Numbered from the stretch's first letter, positions 24,385-36,804 are shown. The stretch: DNA of 64,000 nt from Nymphaea colorata (GCF_008831285.2 NC_045144.1:3152268-3216267); one strand, 5' to 3'. The notes: generated from the sequence alone by a model not told the origin. Program-made: numbers and translations.

Positions 24385-25665
24385 GTGTCAGTTACTTCAT
24401 TTCTAATGTATGAGAATGATTTCTTCACAATTCTACTGTGTCAGCTCTTGTCATGCTGGGAGTGTCTTTATCATGAGTGGATCAAACATTGGGTATGGTT
24501 TCACTGTCCCACATATTTCTTATTTTCCCTTGGGTTTGTTGGCTCCAAAACGGATCCCTCTTTATTCATTTTTTGGAAGCAAAACCTTGTTGGGAGCAAA
24601 AACAGGTTGCTTTTCTCCTTAGTTATGCGTACAATATTTTCATCACTAGCTCTTTTTAGCCTCTTATATGGGAGCTTCTTAGGAATTTCAATCAAACTTT
24701 TCTATTAAGGATCTAGGACAGCTTCATCATTTCCTTGTTGATGCACATGTCTCATCCACAAGCCTATTGCTAACACAACAGTTCTATATGTGTGACTTAC
24801 TTTGTAACACAATGCCTCTCAGCAGATCCACCACTCTATCTAAGAATGATGGCATGTCTACTCCTAATCCCACCCAATATCGAAAGGCTGTTGGTGCTTT
24901 ATAGTATTTAATTTTTACTCGCCTAGATCTTGCCTTTTATGTGAATAAGTTATGCCAGTTCATGCACACACTCACTAATGTTCATTGGACTGCTGTCAAA
25001 TGGGTTTTGGGCTATATCAAATACACTATTTCTCATGGTCTTCTCCTATGACCTGCTTGTTTTTTTACTCTTACCAAATCTCTAATGTTAACTGTGTCGG
25101 TGATCATGATGACCGAAAAATTTCTGGAGCTTTTGCTATTTTTTTTTTGTCATCTCCTATCTCTTGATCAGCTAATAAGTAAATTACTGTGGCTCACTTG
25201 AGCACTGAGGCCGAACATAAAGCTTAAGTTTCCACTAGTGTTGAAACTTTTTCTCTTACACATTTTCTTCACATGACTCACTTCCCATGTATCGCTCCTC
25301 CACAACTGATGTGTGACAGCATTGGTGCCACCTACTTGACTGTGAATCCTATCTTCCATCGGAACACCAAACACATCAATTCATTTTGAGTGGGATTTTG
25401 CTAAGAAATCTGTAGGTGTCTTATCTTTCTACAACAGATCAAATAGCTGATATTATGACCAAGCCTTTATCTACTCATTGAGTTAATATGAGGCAAGAAC
25501 ACCATCATGCCTCTGCCATTGAGCTTGAGGGGCCTAAGATGCATCTTTAGGTGTCTTACAGATCATGTTGTTGACATTATGACCAAGCATTTATCTACTC
25601 ATTGGTTTAATATGTTATTAGGCAACAAGCTCATCATCAGCCTATGCCATTGAGCTTTAGCGGGC
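24385..25665 (+). pseudogene. Decayed Copia RT and RNase H
   Basis: In shifting plus-strand frames: LGFVGSKTDPSLFIF (24530), an eroded YVDD region, KDLGQLHHFL-like sequence (~24720), [34 protein letters not shown] and [12 protein letters not shown] (~24870-25050). Then come remnants of DDRK.SGAF and STEAEY.A of RNase H (~25110-25230). TADIMTKPLSTH-like sequence and an ELEGP end appear twice (~25440-25540 and ~25560-25665) owing to a ~115-bp tandem duplication. Many stops show it is old. Confidence 0.75.
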
Positions 25666-25822
25666 TGTTTAGGATAATATCATGGTACTGAGACCAGCTC
25701 ACATAGTGCAGATAACCACCATGTTGAGAATAATGATGAACCAAATCTAATTAAAATTGAAAGTGGTAATTGTAAAAGAGAAAATAAAATCTCTTGTAAA
25801 CAGCCAGCATTGGTTGGAAATT

Positions 25823-26612
25823 CATTCTACTAAGAAAATTTTCAATTTCCATGTTGAAAATTATTGATTGGTTGAATTAGATGACATGGCATGAGAATAG
25901 AATTCTTCTTTAAATTTTGAAATTCATTGTACTTACTTGGCTCAGGTGCTTGGGCTAAGTGAGTCTAAACTCAGTCAAAGCCCATCGTAGCTTTGATCAG
26001 ACTCTATTTGTTTAGCAATTTTCATTCTAGAAACTATACTTTTATCTAATTCTAGTTTAAATCTAATTTTTGGTATTTTTATCGATTTTGAACCTCTTTC
26101 TGGAAAGTGTGTGTCAAATTGATTGAGTACTTGAGCTAGAGCATATGACCATATACTCTTGATTGTATAAATTGACTTGGGATAACCTTGAATTAAGGTT
26201 TTTGTGCTCTGGAATGGACATGGACATTCTAGTCCATAATTATAATATTGGAAGAACTCACTAAATTAAATGTTTGACTTAGTTTGAATCGAGATTTTAA
26301 ATCCAAATTGTGAATTGAATTTTGACTTATTTCCTTGGCTTTGGTCCGGTTTGATTTGTTTAAAGATATATTTTAGTTATAATTGAATTTGAATATGAAA
26401 TCGTGTTGCAATTTCAGAATGAGATTAGATTTGAAATTCACAGCTCTTATGTTTTTTTTAGAGATAAAATTGCAATTGACTTCAAGATTTTTCTCTAGGA
26501 TTAAATTTGATGGGCATTGAAGCACCTTACTTCTGATTTCCCCCCACATTTTGGAAATTTTCAAAATTACTGCTGGAGTTTAGATGAAAAAATTTCAGGT
26601 ATTAATAAACCT
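25823..26612 (+). repeat. Long direct repeat, right copy
   Basis: Counterpart of 22660-23452. It begins ~155 bp after the polypurine-like CTTTAGCGGGC that follows the RNase H remnant. This would fit a 3' LTR only if its first part has diverged. Confidence 0.7.
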
Positions 26613-28182
26613 CTTTGCTACTAAGCAAGCTTTAGATTTCGCATAGCAGCATAGAAATACATGCCAAATTTTTACAAATTTAGTTTGAAATTTTTTGCTT
26701 TGTTCTTGAAACTTGTCACCCTTTTGAAGAGCAAATAGTTGAGGGCAAATACGTGAATTTAATACAAAGTTTTTCCTCAATTTTATAGAAAGCAATATAG
26801 AGAAATTGATATTCATCAAGAATTCTTGCAATTGTAAAGAGTTTTCACACTTGACGCTTGAGAAGAATTAGCCTTTCATGTCTTGTGTACCATGGCAAGT
26901 TTTAGTTTTAGCTTTCATTTTTTTTTTTTAACCTCTTCATTTTCCTTGGAATTTTGCTTGCTTTTCGAGCCATCCTTCACCTTTGAGGGAAATGTCTCAC
27001 CAACCAAAGGCTACCATAAAGTCTTACTATTTTGGTGTTTGTGTATCTTTGCTTCATGCAAATGCTGTGCCTATTAGGATTTTTGTTGAACTCTTGTAAC
27101 CGGTTTTGGGCCAGTATTTATTAAACTAGTTGGCTTTAGGGTACTAGGTGTAGAGCACCTCTTGGACTAAGGCTTTAAGAGGAGTGACATAAGAAAATTG
27201 TTCATTGATTGTTTTTAGCTTCATGGCATATGCATAGTCAAGTCTCACTCATTAAAATAGAATCAAATGGAAGGAGGATAAAGCAAACCTAAAAAATTGG
27301 TGATAATGAAAAGCTACTGTTAATTGCACTATTACAATACATAAAAACTCGATTGAAAAAAACAACATAAAGTAAATCAACAAAAAAATGCATACTAGCA
27401 CAGACAAGGGATACCTACCTCACTAGATGCAATAGAAATCAGCATCGGACTATGTGCTCCCAAATGCTCTCCATCGCAAGCTGAAGGCAGTCCAAACTCT
27501 AAACATTGATAGTCTTCCCCCAAATCAAAACGTAACGTGGCTTCTTCCCCTCCTCAAGCTGAACTGGTTTCTTCTTTTCTCTAAGCTCTACATAACTCAT
27601 CTCCAAAGAAATCAAAGGTGTCCTTTCCTTCCATTTTGAGATTAAAACCTTTTAATGTTAACGTCATAACACCATTGAAAAACAATTTAATCGCAGTAAA
27701 TAAGACGTGAAAAAACATGTTCTTTTCACATCTACTTTCCTAATACATCATTTTTTTTTTCTTTCTTTTCTAAACATTCATTAAGGGGCTGCAATCATGG
27801 CCACAACTTTTCTTGTAACCAATAACCATCAAAGTTGTGGGTCCGATAGGTCTGAGAAACATGAATCAATGCAAATTTTCACCCATAGAAGTACATTTGC
27901 GAAGCTTACACTAGTGGCGGAGTCATAAATTTTTAGCTATGGGGCATTAGTACATAGTATGTGAAAAAATTTTGAAATTAAAATATATGTTATTTTACAA
28001 ATAAAGCAAATAATCATAGTTATGAACAAACTTACAATTGGTCCCAACAAGCAAATCATATCATCAGTGTTATGGACAAAATTACAATTAGCCAATGACA
28101 TCAAAAAAGTCAATTGAATGACTACAGTTATGAACTGACAGCGCGTTGAACATTACACTCAGGTAGAGATTGAAGTCCAGGT
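26613..28182. other. No gene recognised
   Basis: AT-rich DNA with short frames lacking domains. Near 27910 the words TAGTGGCGGAGTCATAAATTT and TATGGGGCATTAG resemble the end of a common plant transposon family, but no second end was found. Confidence 0.3.
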
Positions 28183-28520
28183 ATCTCATGTCCTAAACAA
28201 ATATCTTCTACTAAAGCATGTAAAAAGTAAAAACACATATACCATACTTGCACGCTTTTGGCTTGTCTCAGTTATCTCCTATCCTAAACAAATATCTTCT
28301 TCTAAAGCATGTAACAAAAACATACATCACATTTACAGGCTTTTGGTCTATCTCAGTTATATCCTATCCTAAACAAATATCTTCTACTAAATAATGTAAA
28401 AAGTAAAAACACATACACCATTATAGCAGACTTTTGACCTGTCTGGGTTATCTCTTGTTCTAAACCAATATAATCTACTAAAGCATGTAAAAAAAAACAT
28501 GTATCATATTTGCAACTTCA
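28183..28520. repeat. Tandem ~90-bp repeat, four units
   Basis: TCCTAAACAAATATCTTCTA recurs at 28191, 28282, 28367 and (diverged) 28458, spacing 85-91 bp. AAAGCATGTAAAAA and ACACATA follow in each unit. Confidence 0.85.
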
Positions 28521-29201
28521 TTATACCTCAGTATGCTTAATATCTTGGGGAACTTCTCACGACTTTGCCCTCTTTTGTTAATCAATTGTCTTGTTCATTA
28601 AAAAAACAAAACACATAAAAGTTGATAAGCATTTAAGCATTTTCTAAGTACACCAGTAAAGCCCATCAATGAAAGTATCGAATAACAAAGCAAGTACCTC
28701 TATATGCTTTGCTTTCTTTTCTCATGAAAGTCTTCAACTTTGCTCTTTTTTTTCAATCAAGTTACTATTAGGATCTCAATTGTCTTGTGCATTATAAAAA
28801 CAAAACATATAAAATTTGATAAGAAATATATAGAATCTAAGACGAGTATGAAGTATAAGAGGTGAAAAAGTCAATAATAATCAGTTATATATACAAATTA
28901 TGATTAATGATAATTTTTTGGAAATCACTTGTTCTACTTGAATAGTCCTTGATAATTATATAATATGTAATTCAATCAAATTATTTAAATACTTCAAAAC
29001 TGAACAAAGAATTATAACTTCTAAAACATGTCTGACATAACTTCTAAAAGGAGCAGTTGGTCCGTCCAAAGAATAACTATTTTCGGTGCAATAATTAAGC
29101 ATATTATGAAGAAACAGAGAAAAAAGGTCCTCGGTTTTGAGTAAGCCCGATCACATTATGCATATGCTTTTTATAGCATACAGAAAATTCAAGTTACTGT
29201 A
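28521..29201. other. Non-coding with a diverged direct repeat
   Basis: CAATTGTCTTGTTCATTA..AACAAAACA (~28583-28615) recurs near 28778-28810, each preceded by an ACTTTGC-CTCTTTT block. No gene is recognised. Confidence 0.4.
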
Positions 29202-29695
29202 TCAAGGTGCAGACCTGAATGGCAACAAAGGCCACTCATTAATTGCAGCCCAAAGATTCCAGCCAGCAAAATCAGCCTGCTGAATTGCGACTCGTTGCAT
29301 CAATGCTAAATCACAAGAATACAAACTGATCCATCTAGAACCAAGAGCACATCTCCCAGAGGAGTCCCTAAAGCCAGAAAAAACACCAATGGCAAACATA
29401 CGTGGATGACCCTTCACTCTCAACGTATCAGAAACAGGCCACTATTGTTAGGACCAACCAAAGGCAGTAATGGCTTAGAACCCACTACCCAAAGTACGAG
29501 ATCTGCTTCCAAGCTTTGACTCAGCAGACTGCAAGCTTCTTTCAGCAGGTAGAAGTTCCAAAATAAACTTCTGAGATGTCTTTCTGGTTGTTTACAATCA
29601 CCTACTTCACTATCATGAGAAATTTCAATCTTTTTTATGCAGCTCACATAGTACCCTAAAAACAGCTCAACATTCCTAGACGAAAGAACCTGCAA
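29202..29695 (-). pseudogene. NDC1: Type II NAD(P)H dehydrogenase NDC1 fragment
   Basis: On the minus strand two overlapping frames follow plant NDC1, a flavoprotein that reduces plastid or mitochondrial quinones with NAD(P)H. The first reads VLSSRNVELFLGYYVSCIKK, then EADLVLWVVGSKPLLP (~29500). The second reads RVKGHPRMFAIG (~29390), FRDSSGR, then QQADFAGWNLWAAIN and PLLPFR (~29230). FAIG should be followed by Asp in the FAD-binding motif, but here it reads Val. The upstream edge at 29692 has a TTGCAG splice acceptor. A frameshift separates the halves, and part of the Q-A-E-T-D-E segment is missing. About 160 of ~500 residues remain. No N-terminal Rossmann domain is seen nearby. Confidence 0.8.
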
Positions 29696-30380
29696 GTGTA
29701 TATTCTAGGCCTTAGAATTTCTTTTAGACTAATGTATTAAATCAACAAAAAGAGAAAAAAGAACATTTTCAAGTGGCCAATCTAGACGAAAAGAGACAAG
29801 TACAATAAGATGGATGAACCAGTTCAGAGTTGCACTAACTTAAATGATAGATCACATGCTTGAATTGGATTGATTTAACCATATTCTGAAAGGTCAAAAG
29901 AGGAAAACAGGTAGGTCTGATACTCTGAAATGAGATATGAATAGCAGAAGTACTACATATCCTCAAACGGGAACAATGCATCAATCCTCCAGAGTTCCAG
30001 GCAGATTCACATTCAAATTTAAAAAAATGTCTCCAATTGAATGAGAACCCCTAGCATCAGTTAATCCACAAGGTGGAAAATGTTTTGGTGGCAATTAATT
30101 GTTAGTCATTAACACTATCCATGCTTTCAACCAACACCGAACACTTGATGGGCAGCATTTACCAGCAAGCAACTGAAAGAGGATTGATGGGCACTGGGCA
30201 ACAATGCAGGTGGCATTTCCAATAAATGTTTAAGAGTATCCAAGCTTCCCATTGGGAATATCTCAAAAAGAGATGTGAAATCAATGTCCAAAGAAGACCC
30301 TATATAGGCACAACATATTTTGCAACAGGTGCTCATAACCAGCCTGTTCAGTTGTTCCATATCACCATCACTGAGCAGCA
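29696..30380. other. No family recognised; one possible exon
   Basis: The minus-strand frame at 30127-30365 reads like protein, with helical Leu-rich stretches such as GSLDTLKHLLEMPPALLP and a normal composition. I cannot assign it to a family. It may be a gene remnant near NDC1 or may be chance. Confidence 0.3.
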
Positions 30381-30745
30381 CAAAAATCAGACCGAGAGGT
30401 AAACTAAACAAGCATTGAAAAAGGGGGGGAAAATGAAAACCCAACGCAACAAAAACAATGACCAATTTTATTGATGCAGGCAGCCAACAAAACAATCGTT
30501 CAATAGGAAATGATTCAAAAGATTCAAGAAGAAGAAGAAGGAGAAGAAGAAGCATTGAAAAAGGGGAAAACAAAATGGAAACCCAACATGATTCAAGTTT
30601 CAACACAAAAATCAGACCAAGAGGCAGGCAAACTAAAAAAGCGTTGGAAAAGGGGGAAAAAATGAAAACCCAACACTATTCAAGAAGAAGAAAATATTCA
30701 AGAAGAAGAAAATATTCAAGAAGAAGAAGAAGCACTCACGTTGGA
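30381..30745. repeat. Purine-rich partial tandem duplications with GAA runs
   Basis: AAAAATCAGACCGAGAGG..GGGGGAAAATGAAAACCCAAC at ~30381-30445 recurs at ~30605-30675, and a partial copy lies at 30550-30590. Clusters of AAGAAGAAG and ATATTCAAGAAGAAGAAA lie between them. Confidence 0.7.
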
Positions 30746-30837
30746 AACTTGGGAATGGCCCCCTTTGACCTTCCCCTTTCTGATGAATGGTTGGGCGCAA
30801 TGGGCAGGGAAAGAAAATGTTCCAACTGCTTTAGTAG

Positions 30838-31141
30838 CCTATTTGGATGGAGGGAGAGGGAGGGAAAGGAATGGAAAGAAAGATTTTCCTGTGTTTGGAT
30901 GACTAATTAATATGAAGGGAAAGGAAGAGAGAACTAATAACTCTGTTTGGATGTAAGGGAAAGGAAATGAAAGGGAGAGGAAATAAATGAGTTTTTAATG
31001 TAATTCTAATCCCTCCGAAAATGGAGAGATTGAAAAGGAAAGGAATAGATGATCATTCCCTTTCCTTTCTTTTCTTTTCCCTTCCCTTCTCATTCCCTTC
31101 CATCCATTTCTTTCCCTTTATTTCCCTTCATCCAAACATTG
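30838..31141. mobile_element. Fold-back MITE-like element
   Basis: CTGTTTGGATGTAAGGGAAA (~30942) faces its inverted partner TTTCCCTTCATCCAAACA (~31118-31137), and purine-rich arms pair with pyrimidine-rich arms. Further GTTTGGATG copies at ~30846 and ~30892 suggest nested or partly duplicated termini. TGTTTGGATG ends are typical of plant Harbinger/hAT MITEs. There is no internal coding sequence. Confidence 0.55.
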
Positions 31142-31774
31142 CGCAAGTTTTCGGTTTCCCTTGAAGCTGGATTGTTGTTCACTGTGGGGCTCGATCCAAT
31201 TCTGACATGGGCAACGCATGTTCTGAAGCCCCTTTTCACACGGACCTTTATTAGGCCCACAGGCAGCTTCGCCCATAGGTAGCTTCGCTACTGGCTTACA
31301 CCATTGACTCTTTAGCGATGACTAATCACCCCTATAGGCCTTTCTTATCCTAAAAAAGTAAAAGGGAAAAAAATTGATGTTACTTACAGAGCAGGCAGAC
31401 GTTATGTGCCTACAGTCAGAGAAATTCCTGAATCTAATGATTATCCGTGCACATTGAACAGAAGTGCTTCCTTGTTCTGCACCAAACTGCACCGAAGTGC
31501 TTCCTTGTTCTACAGTCACTACAACAAATAGGAGACTCGCTGATGGGATGGCCGAGAACATTGGCGGATAGAGATGGCTGCCATTGATGGCAGCGAATCT
31601 GAGTAGAGAACACACTCAAGGACCCCTGGGTGGCAATCATGATGCCAGGAATTGTTGACACTGGTGGTCGTCATGAAAGGATGCGTAGAGGGTAGATAAT
31701 CAAAGAATTCTTGTTTCAAAGTGTTTAAAACGACTCCCAATCATGACAATCTTTATCTCTCAATTTGTGGTTTC
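31142..31774. other. No gene recognised
   Basis: GAAGTGCTTCCTTGTTCT..AC occurs twice (~31460 and ~31495), a 36-bp tandem duplication. Minus-strand frames here are domain-free. Confidence 0.35.
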
Positions 31775-31948
31775 CCTAGGCGCGTTTGATCTATCCAGAA
31801 TAATAGAATTTTAGAATCAAATTGTTCATTTTTTTAAGAAATTGAAATTGTTTAACAAATAGAGTATTTTTGTTTCTGGAATTAAGAAATTGAAATTATG
31901 GAATTTTCATTCCTGAATGAAAATTCTAAACCTTGAAACGCCCTTAGG
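31775..31948. mobile_element. Short MITE-like element
   Basis: The ends CCTAGGCGCGTTTGA and (reverse complement of the right end) CCTAAGGGCGTTTCA form imperfect terminal inverted repeats around ~145 bp of AT-rich DNA. The following 31950-32100 is a diverged direct copy of the interior. The family is not certain. Confidence 0.45.
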
Positions 31949-32586
31949 AGATGTTTGATACAACTAGAATCTGTTGATTTTTTAAGAAAATTGAGATTAT
32001 TAAACAAACAAGATATTTTGTTTTTAGAATTAAGGAACTAAAACCTGGAACTTTAATTTCATTAAAGCACATTTGATGCCTTAAAATATAGAAGTAGAAA
32101 GAAGTTATTAGCAATTTATTTCTGGATCGGTGAATTGAAAACAAAATTCACATTTTCAAATTGTGTTTGCTAATTTTGGATTTATATTTTTGAAAAAAAA
32201 ATTCCATATTTGATAGCTAAAATTTGGAATCTTAATTTGTTTTGAAATTTTCCTTTTCCGCCTTTCTTTTCTCTCTCCGCTGCGATGTTCTCTCTTCTTC
32301 ATCGGGACAAAACATCCAGACCGGCGACAGGCGACATGCGGGCAGCAACCACCGAACGGAGCTTGGCAAAGTTGCAGGCGTTGCATGGAGAAAACCCAAA
32401 CCGTTTGCAGGTAGATTCAATGTTTTCTTCTTTGATATTTTGTCTTCTTCTTCTCTTTTCATCTGTCTCTATTCCGGCGAAATCAGACCGATGATGGACT
32501 GGATGTCTCTCCTTACGTCCCTCTCTCACTCTCTCCCCACTGGAGAGCGTTGCTGTGACCCTTTGCAGAGAGAGAGAGTTTTTTGC
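31949..32586. other. AT-rich then pyrimidine-rich DNA, possible lost 5' exon
   Basis: Around 32240-32410 the sequence changes to GC- and CT-rich. A short frame begins ATGTTCTCTCTTCTTCATCG and ends at a CAG/GTAGATT donor-like site. It could be the first exon of an unknown gene, but no domain is seen. Confidence 0.25.
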
Positions 32587-32662
32587 ATATCCAATTATAA
32601 CATGAGAATGAAACTCAGAACACAAACAAAAGCACTTGATGATGTGCTAAATGCATGCTTAT
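32587..32662. repeat. 880-bp repeat, copy B, left piece
   Basis: Continues copy A homology from ATATCCAATTATAACATG to TGCTTAT, where the LTR element is inserted. It resumes at 38439. Confidence 0.9.
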
Positions 32663-32997
32663 TGTTGGGTGGTGGTAGTGGCCATGAGCCCTACCCATTC
32701 ATATCGTAACTGCAAGGGGGGCCCACTTACAGTTACGAGCTTTAATGCTCACCTAAAATCTCTCACTCACTTAACCGCTGCTAGGGTTGGGGAAAACCTA
32801 AGGGGCTAGACTATATAGTCCTAGCATATCCAGAGTTTGATGGATGTCTCTCTAACACATCAACCTGTGAGAGGCCCCTCGGAAGTAAACCCCAAAAATC
32901 TCTCTCTCTCTAGTTTTCTTTCTTTCTTCCTCTCTTGCTCGCAGAGTTGCAGGCCAAACTTGGTTGGAGATCCTGGGCGGAACCTAAAGTTCCTACA
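32663..32997 (+). repeat. 5' LTR of the LARD-like element
   Basis: 335 bp, TG..CA. It differs from the 3' LTR at four positions by eye (for example GGTGG/GGTAG near the start and ATATAG/ATATAT in the middle). Confidence 0.93.
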
Positions 32998-32998
32998 G

Positions 32999-33010
32999 TG
33001 GTATCAGAGA
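32999..33010 (+). other. Primer-binding site of the LARD-like element
   Basis: TGGTATCAGAGA one base after the LTR, matching plant initiator-Met tRNA priming. Confidence 0.9.
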
Positions 33011-33499
33011 CAGGTTTTTGTCGAATTCCAAGTAAGTGAACTCGACCGTAGCAGTGCCTGTGATATAGAGATATATATATATTGCATGATATAATGATGG
33101 ATCTATGTGTGTGCACACCTAAATCTGAATCCCTGCGTGAAAGGTTATATGCTGGAATGGAAATATAGTGCTCTACGTTCTACTTCCTTATGATTTTCAA
33201 GAAAACAAAGCATGCTAGGAGTGAGGCATATTGGTGTCGATTGAACTTTGAAACCCTCGGTTTCCTATATTATGTTATGTGTGTTCATCCTTGAGAAACC
33301 AAACTGCATTCAATCCCAAGGGCAGAGCACGCATGTCTGAAAAAGAAAACGGCTTTGAACGAAGCCGACACAGGGCAAGGCCTGCTCTGCTCGACATCCA
33401 GCAAGGGTAAAACAAACACACAAAAACGAGGAAAGCAAAGAAACACATTAGTGTTACCAACAAGTGGAGGGAATCGTCCACCCGACTGGAAACCAGTCG

Positions 33500-33960
33500 T
33501 TTGCCTCATACAAGTGGCAGCGATGATTTGGGGAAAATGAGGAACGCCCGTCGAGCAGAACTCCTCCTGTCATCCCCTTTCTCCTGCCGGTTTCCCCCTG
33601 TTGACGATGCTGGAAACCGTGAGCAGAGGAGGCGGTGGTGTGGAAGCCCACTGTCGGAGTTTCCTCTCCCGCTCGGGCTGGCTTTGGGTGGCTGAAGGAA
33701 TGGTGGAGGATGACGGAAGCTCCACCGTCGGGAGAATCAGGCGAGGAGGGAACTCTCGCGTGAGCCGGGGAGCTTCTCCTCTCTGGTTTTGGGGATGGAG
33801 AGTTGAGGAAGAAGCCATCGCCGGACGAGCGAGAGGAGGGAGGTCGCGCCGGTGGAAGCAGCACCGTCGGGTGAGGCGCGAGGACGAAGAGGGAGAAGGC
33901 GGTGGCGGCGATGGGAGCTCCACCGCCGGACGAGACGAGAGGAAGAGGAGGTAGCTCTCG
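33500..33960 (-). other. GC-rich block inside the LARD-like element
   Basis: The block is much richer in G and C than the rest of the element, and both strands stay open over ~350 bp. The minus strand gives Pro/Ser/Arg-rich frames such as LPSPPPPSPSSSS. It resembles a plant 5' leader or first exon carried by the element. I recognise no protein family, so gene capture is only a possibility. Confidence 0.4.
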
Positions 33961-34799
33961 CTCGAGGAGAGAGAAGATCGAGCGAAAAATGTGTGAAAAA
34001 ACGGTTCGGAGGGGTATTTATACCAAAAGTGTGAAGATTACAAAATCAGTCCACCAATTTTGCATAATTTGCAAAAACACTGTTACAATTTTGATAAATT
34101 AATGCCGCAACGTTTTTGCGAAAAACTTTTTCAGAAAGAAGTTTGCGAAAGTTAATTTCGGTGAAAACCTAGAAATTTATACGAAATTTCATAGGGGTAC
34201 CCCCTGAGTTATTATAATTTTCTGAAAGAGGGTTCCAGAAGATTGTTTTGCAATTTCGGTGAAAGACCGAGCTATTTTGTAAAATTGCATACAAGTACCA
34301 CTCAGGCTTATTAAAATTACAAAAAAGAGTTCTAAAGGCAATTTTGAAAATGAGAAAGGAAACTCACGGTCTAAAATTTTAATATGACTTTTCCTTATTT
34401 AAGTGATACCTTAGAATGGTTTTGGAGATATTTGATATATTATTCTCCTTATTGATTTCCATGTATTATTGTTCTATATTTGTCATGGAATTAATTTGGT
34501 AATGGCTTTTAGAGTGGGAGCCTCAAAATTGGTCAAGAACCAAAAACTACATGGTTTGTAATATGTATGTATGTTTATGCAGTTTTGTTATTTATGGATG
34601 CATGATCAAATGGCGGTATAAACTCTGTGCTTGTACACTAACTAAAATCTTATTTGGATATGGATATGGTGTTGAAACACATTCATATTGGATTTTGATC
34701 CTGTTTATTTGCTTAAACACATATCAATTAGTATTGATATTATTGTGTGTGGATCGACAAGGGTAAGATCTGAAACTAAATCAATATTTGGATTTTGTG

Positions 34800-36620
34800 C
34801 TTTGGATCTGATTGTTGCTTAAATCCATATTTGGATTCAGTTTGAATCATGACATATTCAGATCTAAATTTGTTTGGATATTGGTTAAAAATCCATATCA
34901 TGTTTATGTTGGTTCAAGTATATGTTATTATACTTGATTTATGAATATTCTTCGTCATTTTGGGTCTATGCAGATATTAGATATGACCAAAGCTTTGTTT
35001 TAAATATCCATTTAGTTGTTGAATTTGGATCTCACACTAAACGTTGCACTCTTTTGGAGCATGATCTAATTTGACTTGTTCAAGATCTATATATTGCTTA
35101 TATTAGATCTAAACATATTATGATGAACATTGATTTTTAGAGCTAATGGTTTTACAAGTTGTACATTTTCAATGTGTAACACTAGAGTGCTAAAGATGAA
35201 TTCCAGTTAGAAGGAATGATTATGTTATTGCATGTTGATATGCTAAGAGGTGTAAATCAACACTCTTAGACATGGTGAGATCCTTATAACATTATGTTGG
35301 GTCGTGATACATTAAGATCCAAATTAACTTGGTTGAATCATTGGATCCAAATTCTCGTACTGTTACTAAACACAATATATCATGTTTGCTTTTTGGATCC
35401 AATGATATTGTGATATTTGTTGTCATTTTATATTCAAATCATTCTAGAGTGCTATTGAACAAGGCTTTATTTACTCCATTAATGAGGTGAACTTGTTTTA
35501 AAATATATATTCAAGAGGTGTAATGTAACACTCTTGGACTGGAACTCATATAAGTTTGAATGTCTTGATTTAAAGACTTACTTTATTTGCTCTTAAGGGT
35601 GATGGATAAGTTTGGGTACAAAGTGCATCATCTCAAGGTAAAGAAACTTTTCTTGTTTCACCTTGTTCAAAAGTTGGACTATTGTTTAGATCCAAGCATG
35701 GTTATTGAAATCATAGTGCACAATACTTCATATGGATCATTTGTGTTTTTTTTTAAACTCAGATTATTGTATTGTGGATATTGCTGGTTGGATCTGAATT
35801 TCCATATTTGAAATAATGAAATCCACATTACGTAAAGTTTAGCTGCAGATCTAAACTGACTTGTTTGGATATGTGAGAATAATTCATATCCTGTTGTTTT
35901 AGTTCCAATACATGTTATCATGGTTGCCTTTGGATATGATCATACTGTAATACGTGTTGTCATTCTAGATCCAAAGGTTATTCTTGAAAATCATTGAATA
36001 AAGCTTCATTTGTCTTTCTTTCTTAGGAAAATGAATTTGTTTTAATGCATACTCAAGAGATGTAATATAATACTCTTGGACCAAAATTAATATTGGCAAG
36101 AATGCATTTGTTTGAAGCTTTGTAGCACTAAAGTGCTAATACATGATAACTTGTTTTTCTCAAAAGAGAGATGGGTTAGCAATGATCCAAATATGGTTGT
36201 TGAATCATATTGTATAATATTTCAATGAGGATCATGTGTTTTAAACTCATATTAATTGTATTGTGGATGTTTCTCGTTTGGATCTATACTAATATAATCT
36301 GAATCTTTATATTCATGTGGCTTTTGGAATTGGATCTATTCATTGTTTGAGATCCACCTTATATACATCATTGATTCGGATTTGAATATATATTTGGATG
36401 TATGGTTAAACATTCATATCTTGTTTATATTAGATACAAGCATATTATGTTATTTGTTCATTTATGGATCAAACAAAGCTAGCTTGCTATTAAGCAAGTT
36501 TCTGTTTGAGAATGAATTTGATTTTAAATTTTCCATGAGGTATAAAATAATACTCATGAAAATAATGAGATCCACACTAATTAGATCCATATTGAGATCC
36601 TTGGAGATCTATAATGCATG
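34800..36620 (+). repeat. Internal diverged ~270-540-bp repeats of the LARD-like element
   Basis: AGAGGTGTAA..AACACTCTTGG-type words recur near 35247, 35515, 36057 and 36540. GATCCAAATATGGTT with a following TTGTATTGTGGAT recurs near 35690-35780 and 36190-36265. The pattern suggests past unequal duplication within the element. Confidence 0.6.
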
Positions 36621-36804
36621 TTAAATGCATATCTAAAAATGAAACGATATGTTTGCAAATACATATGTATTGGATACCCAAATGAAAGTAGGGTATATGA
36701 TATTTTTTATGCATGAGTTTGAAGTGTTCGAATAAGAATAACAGAGACAATAAACCAGTGGGAGATCATAACGATCTACTGGAGGATCTGATTTATTCAG
36801 ATAA

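Noticed and set aside
33570-33954. Candidate genes on both strands inside the LARD-like element
   Set aside because: Mirror-image open frames in GC-rich DNA without domains are better explained by composition.
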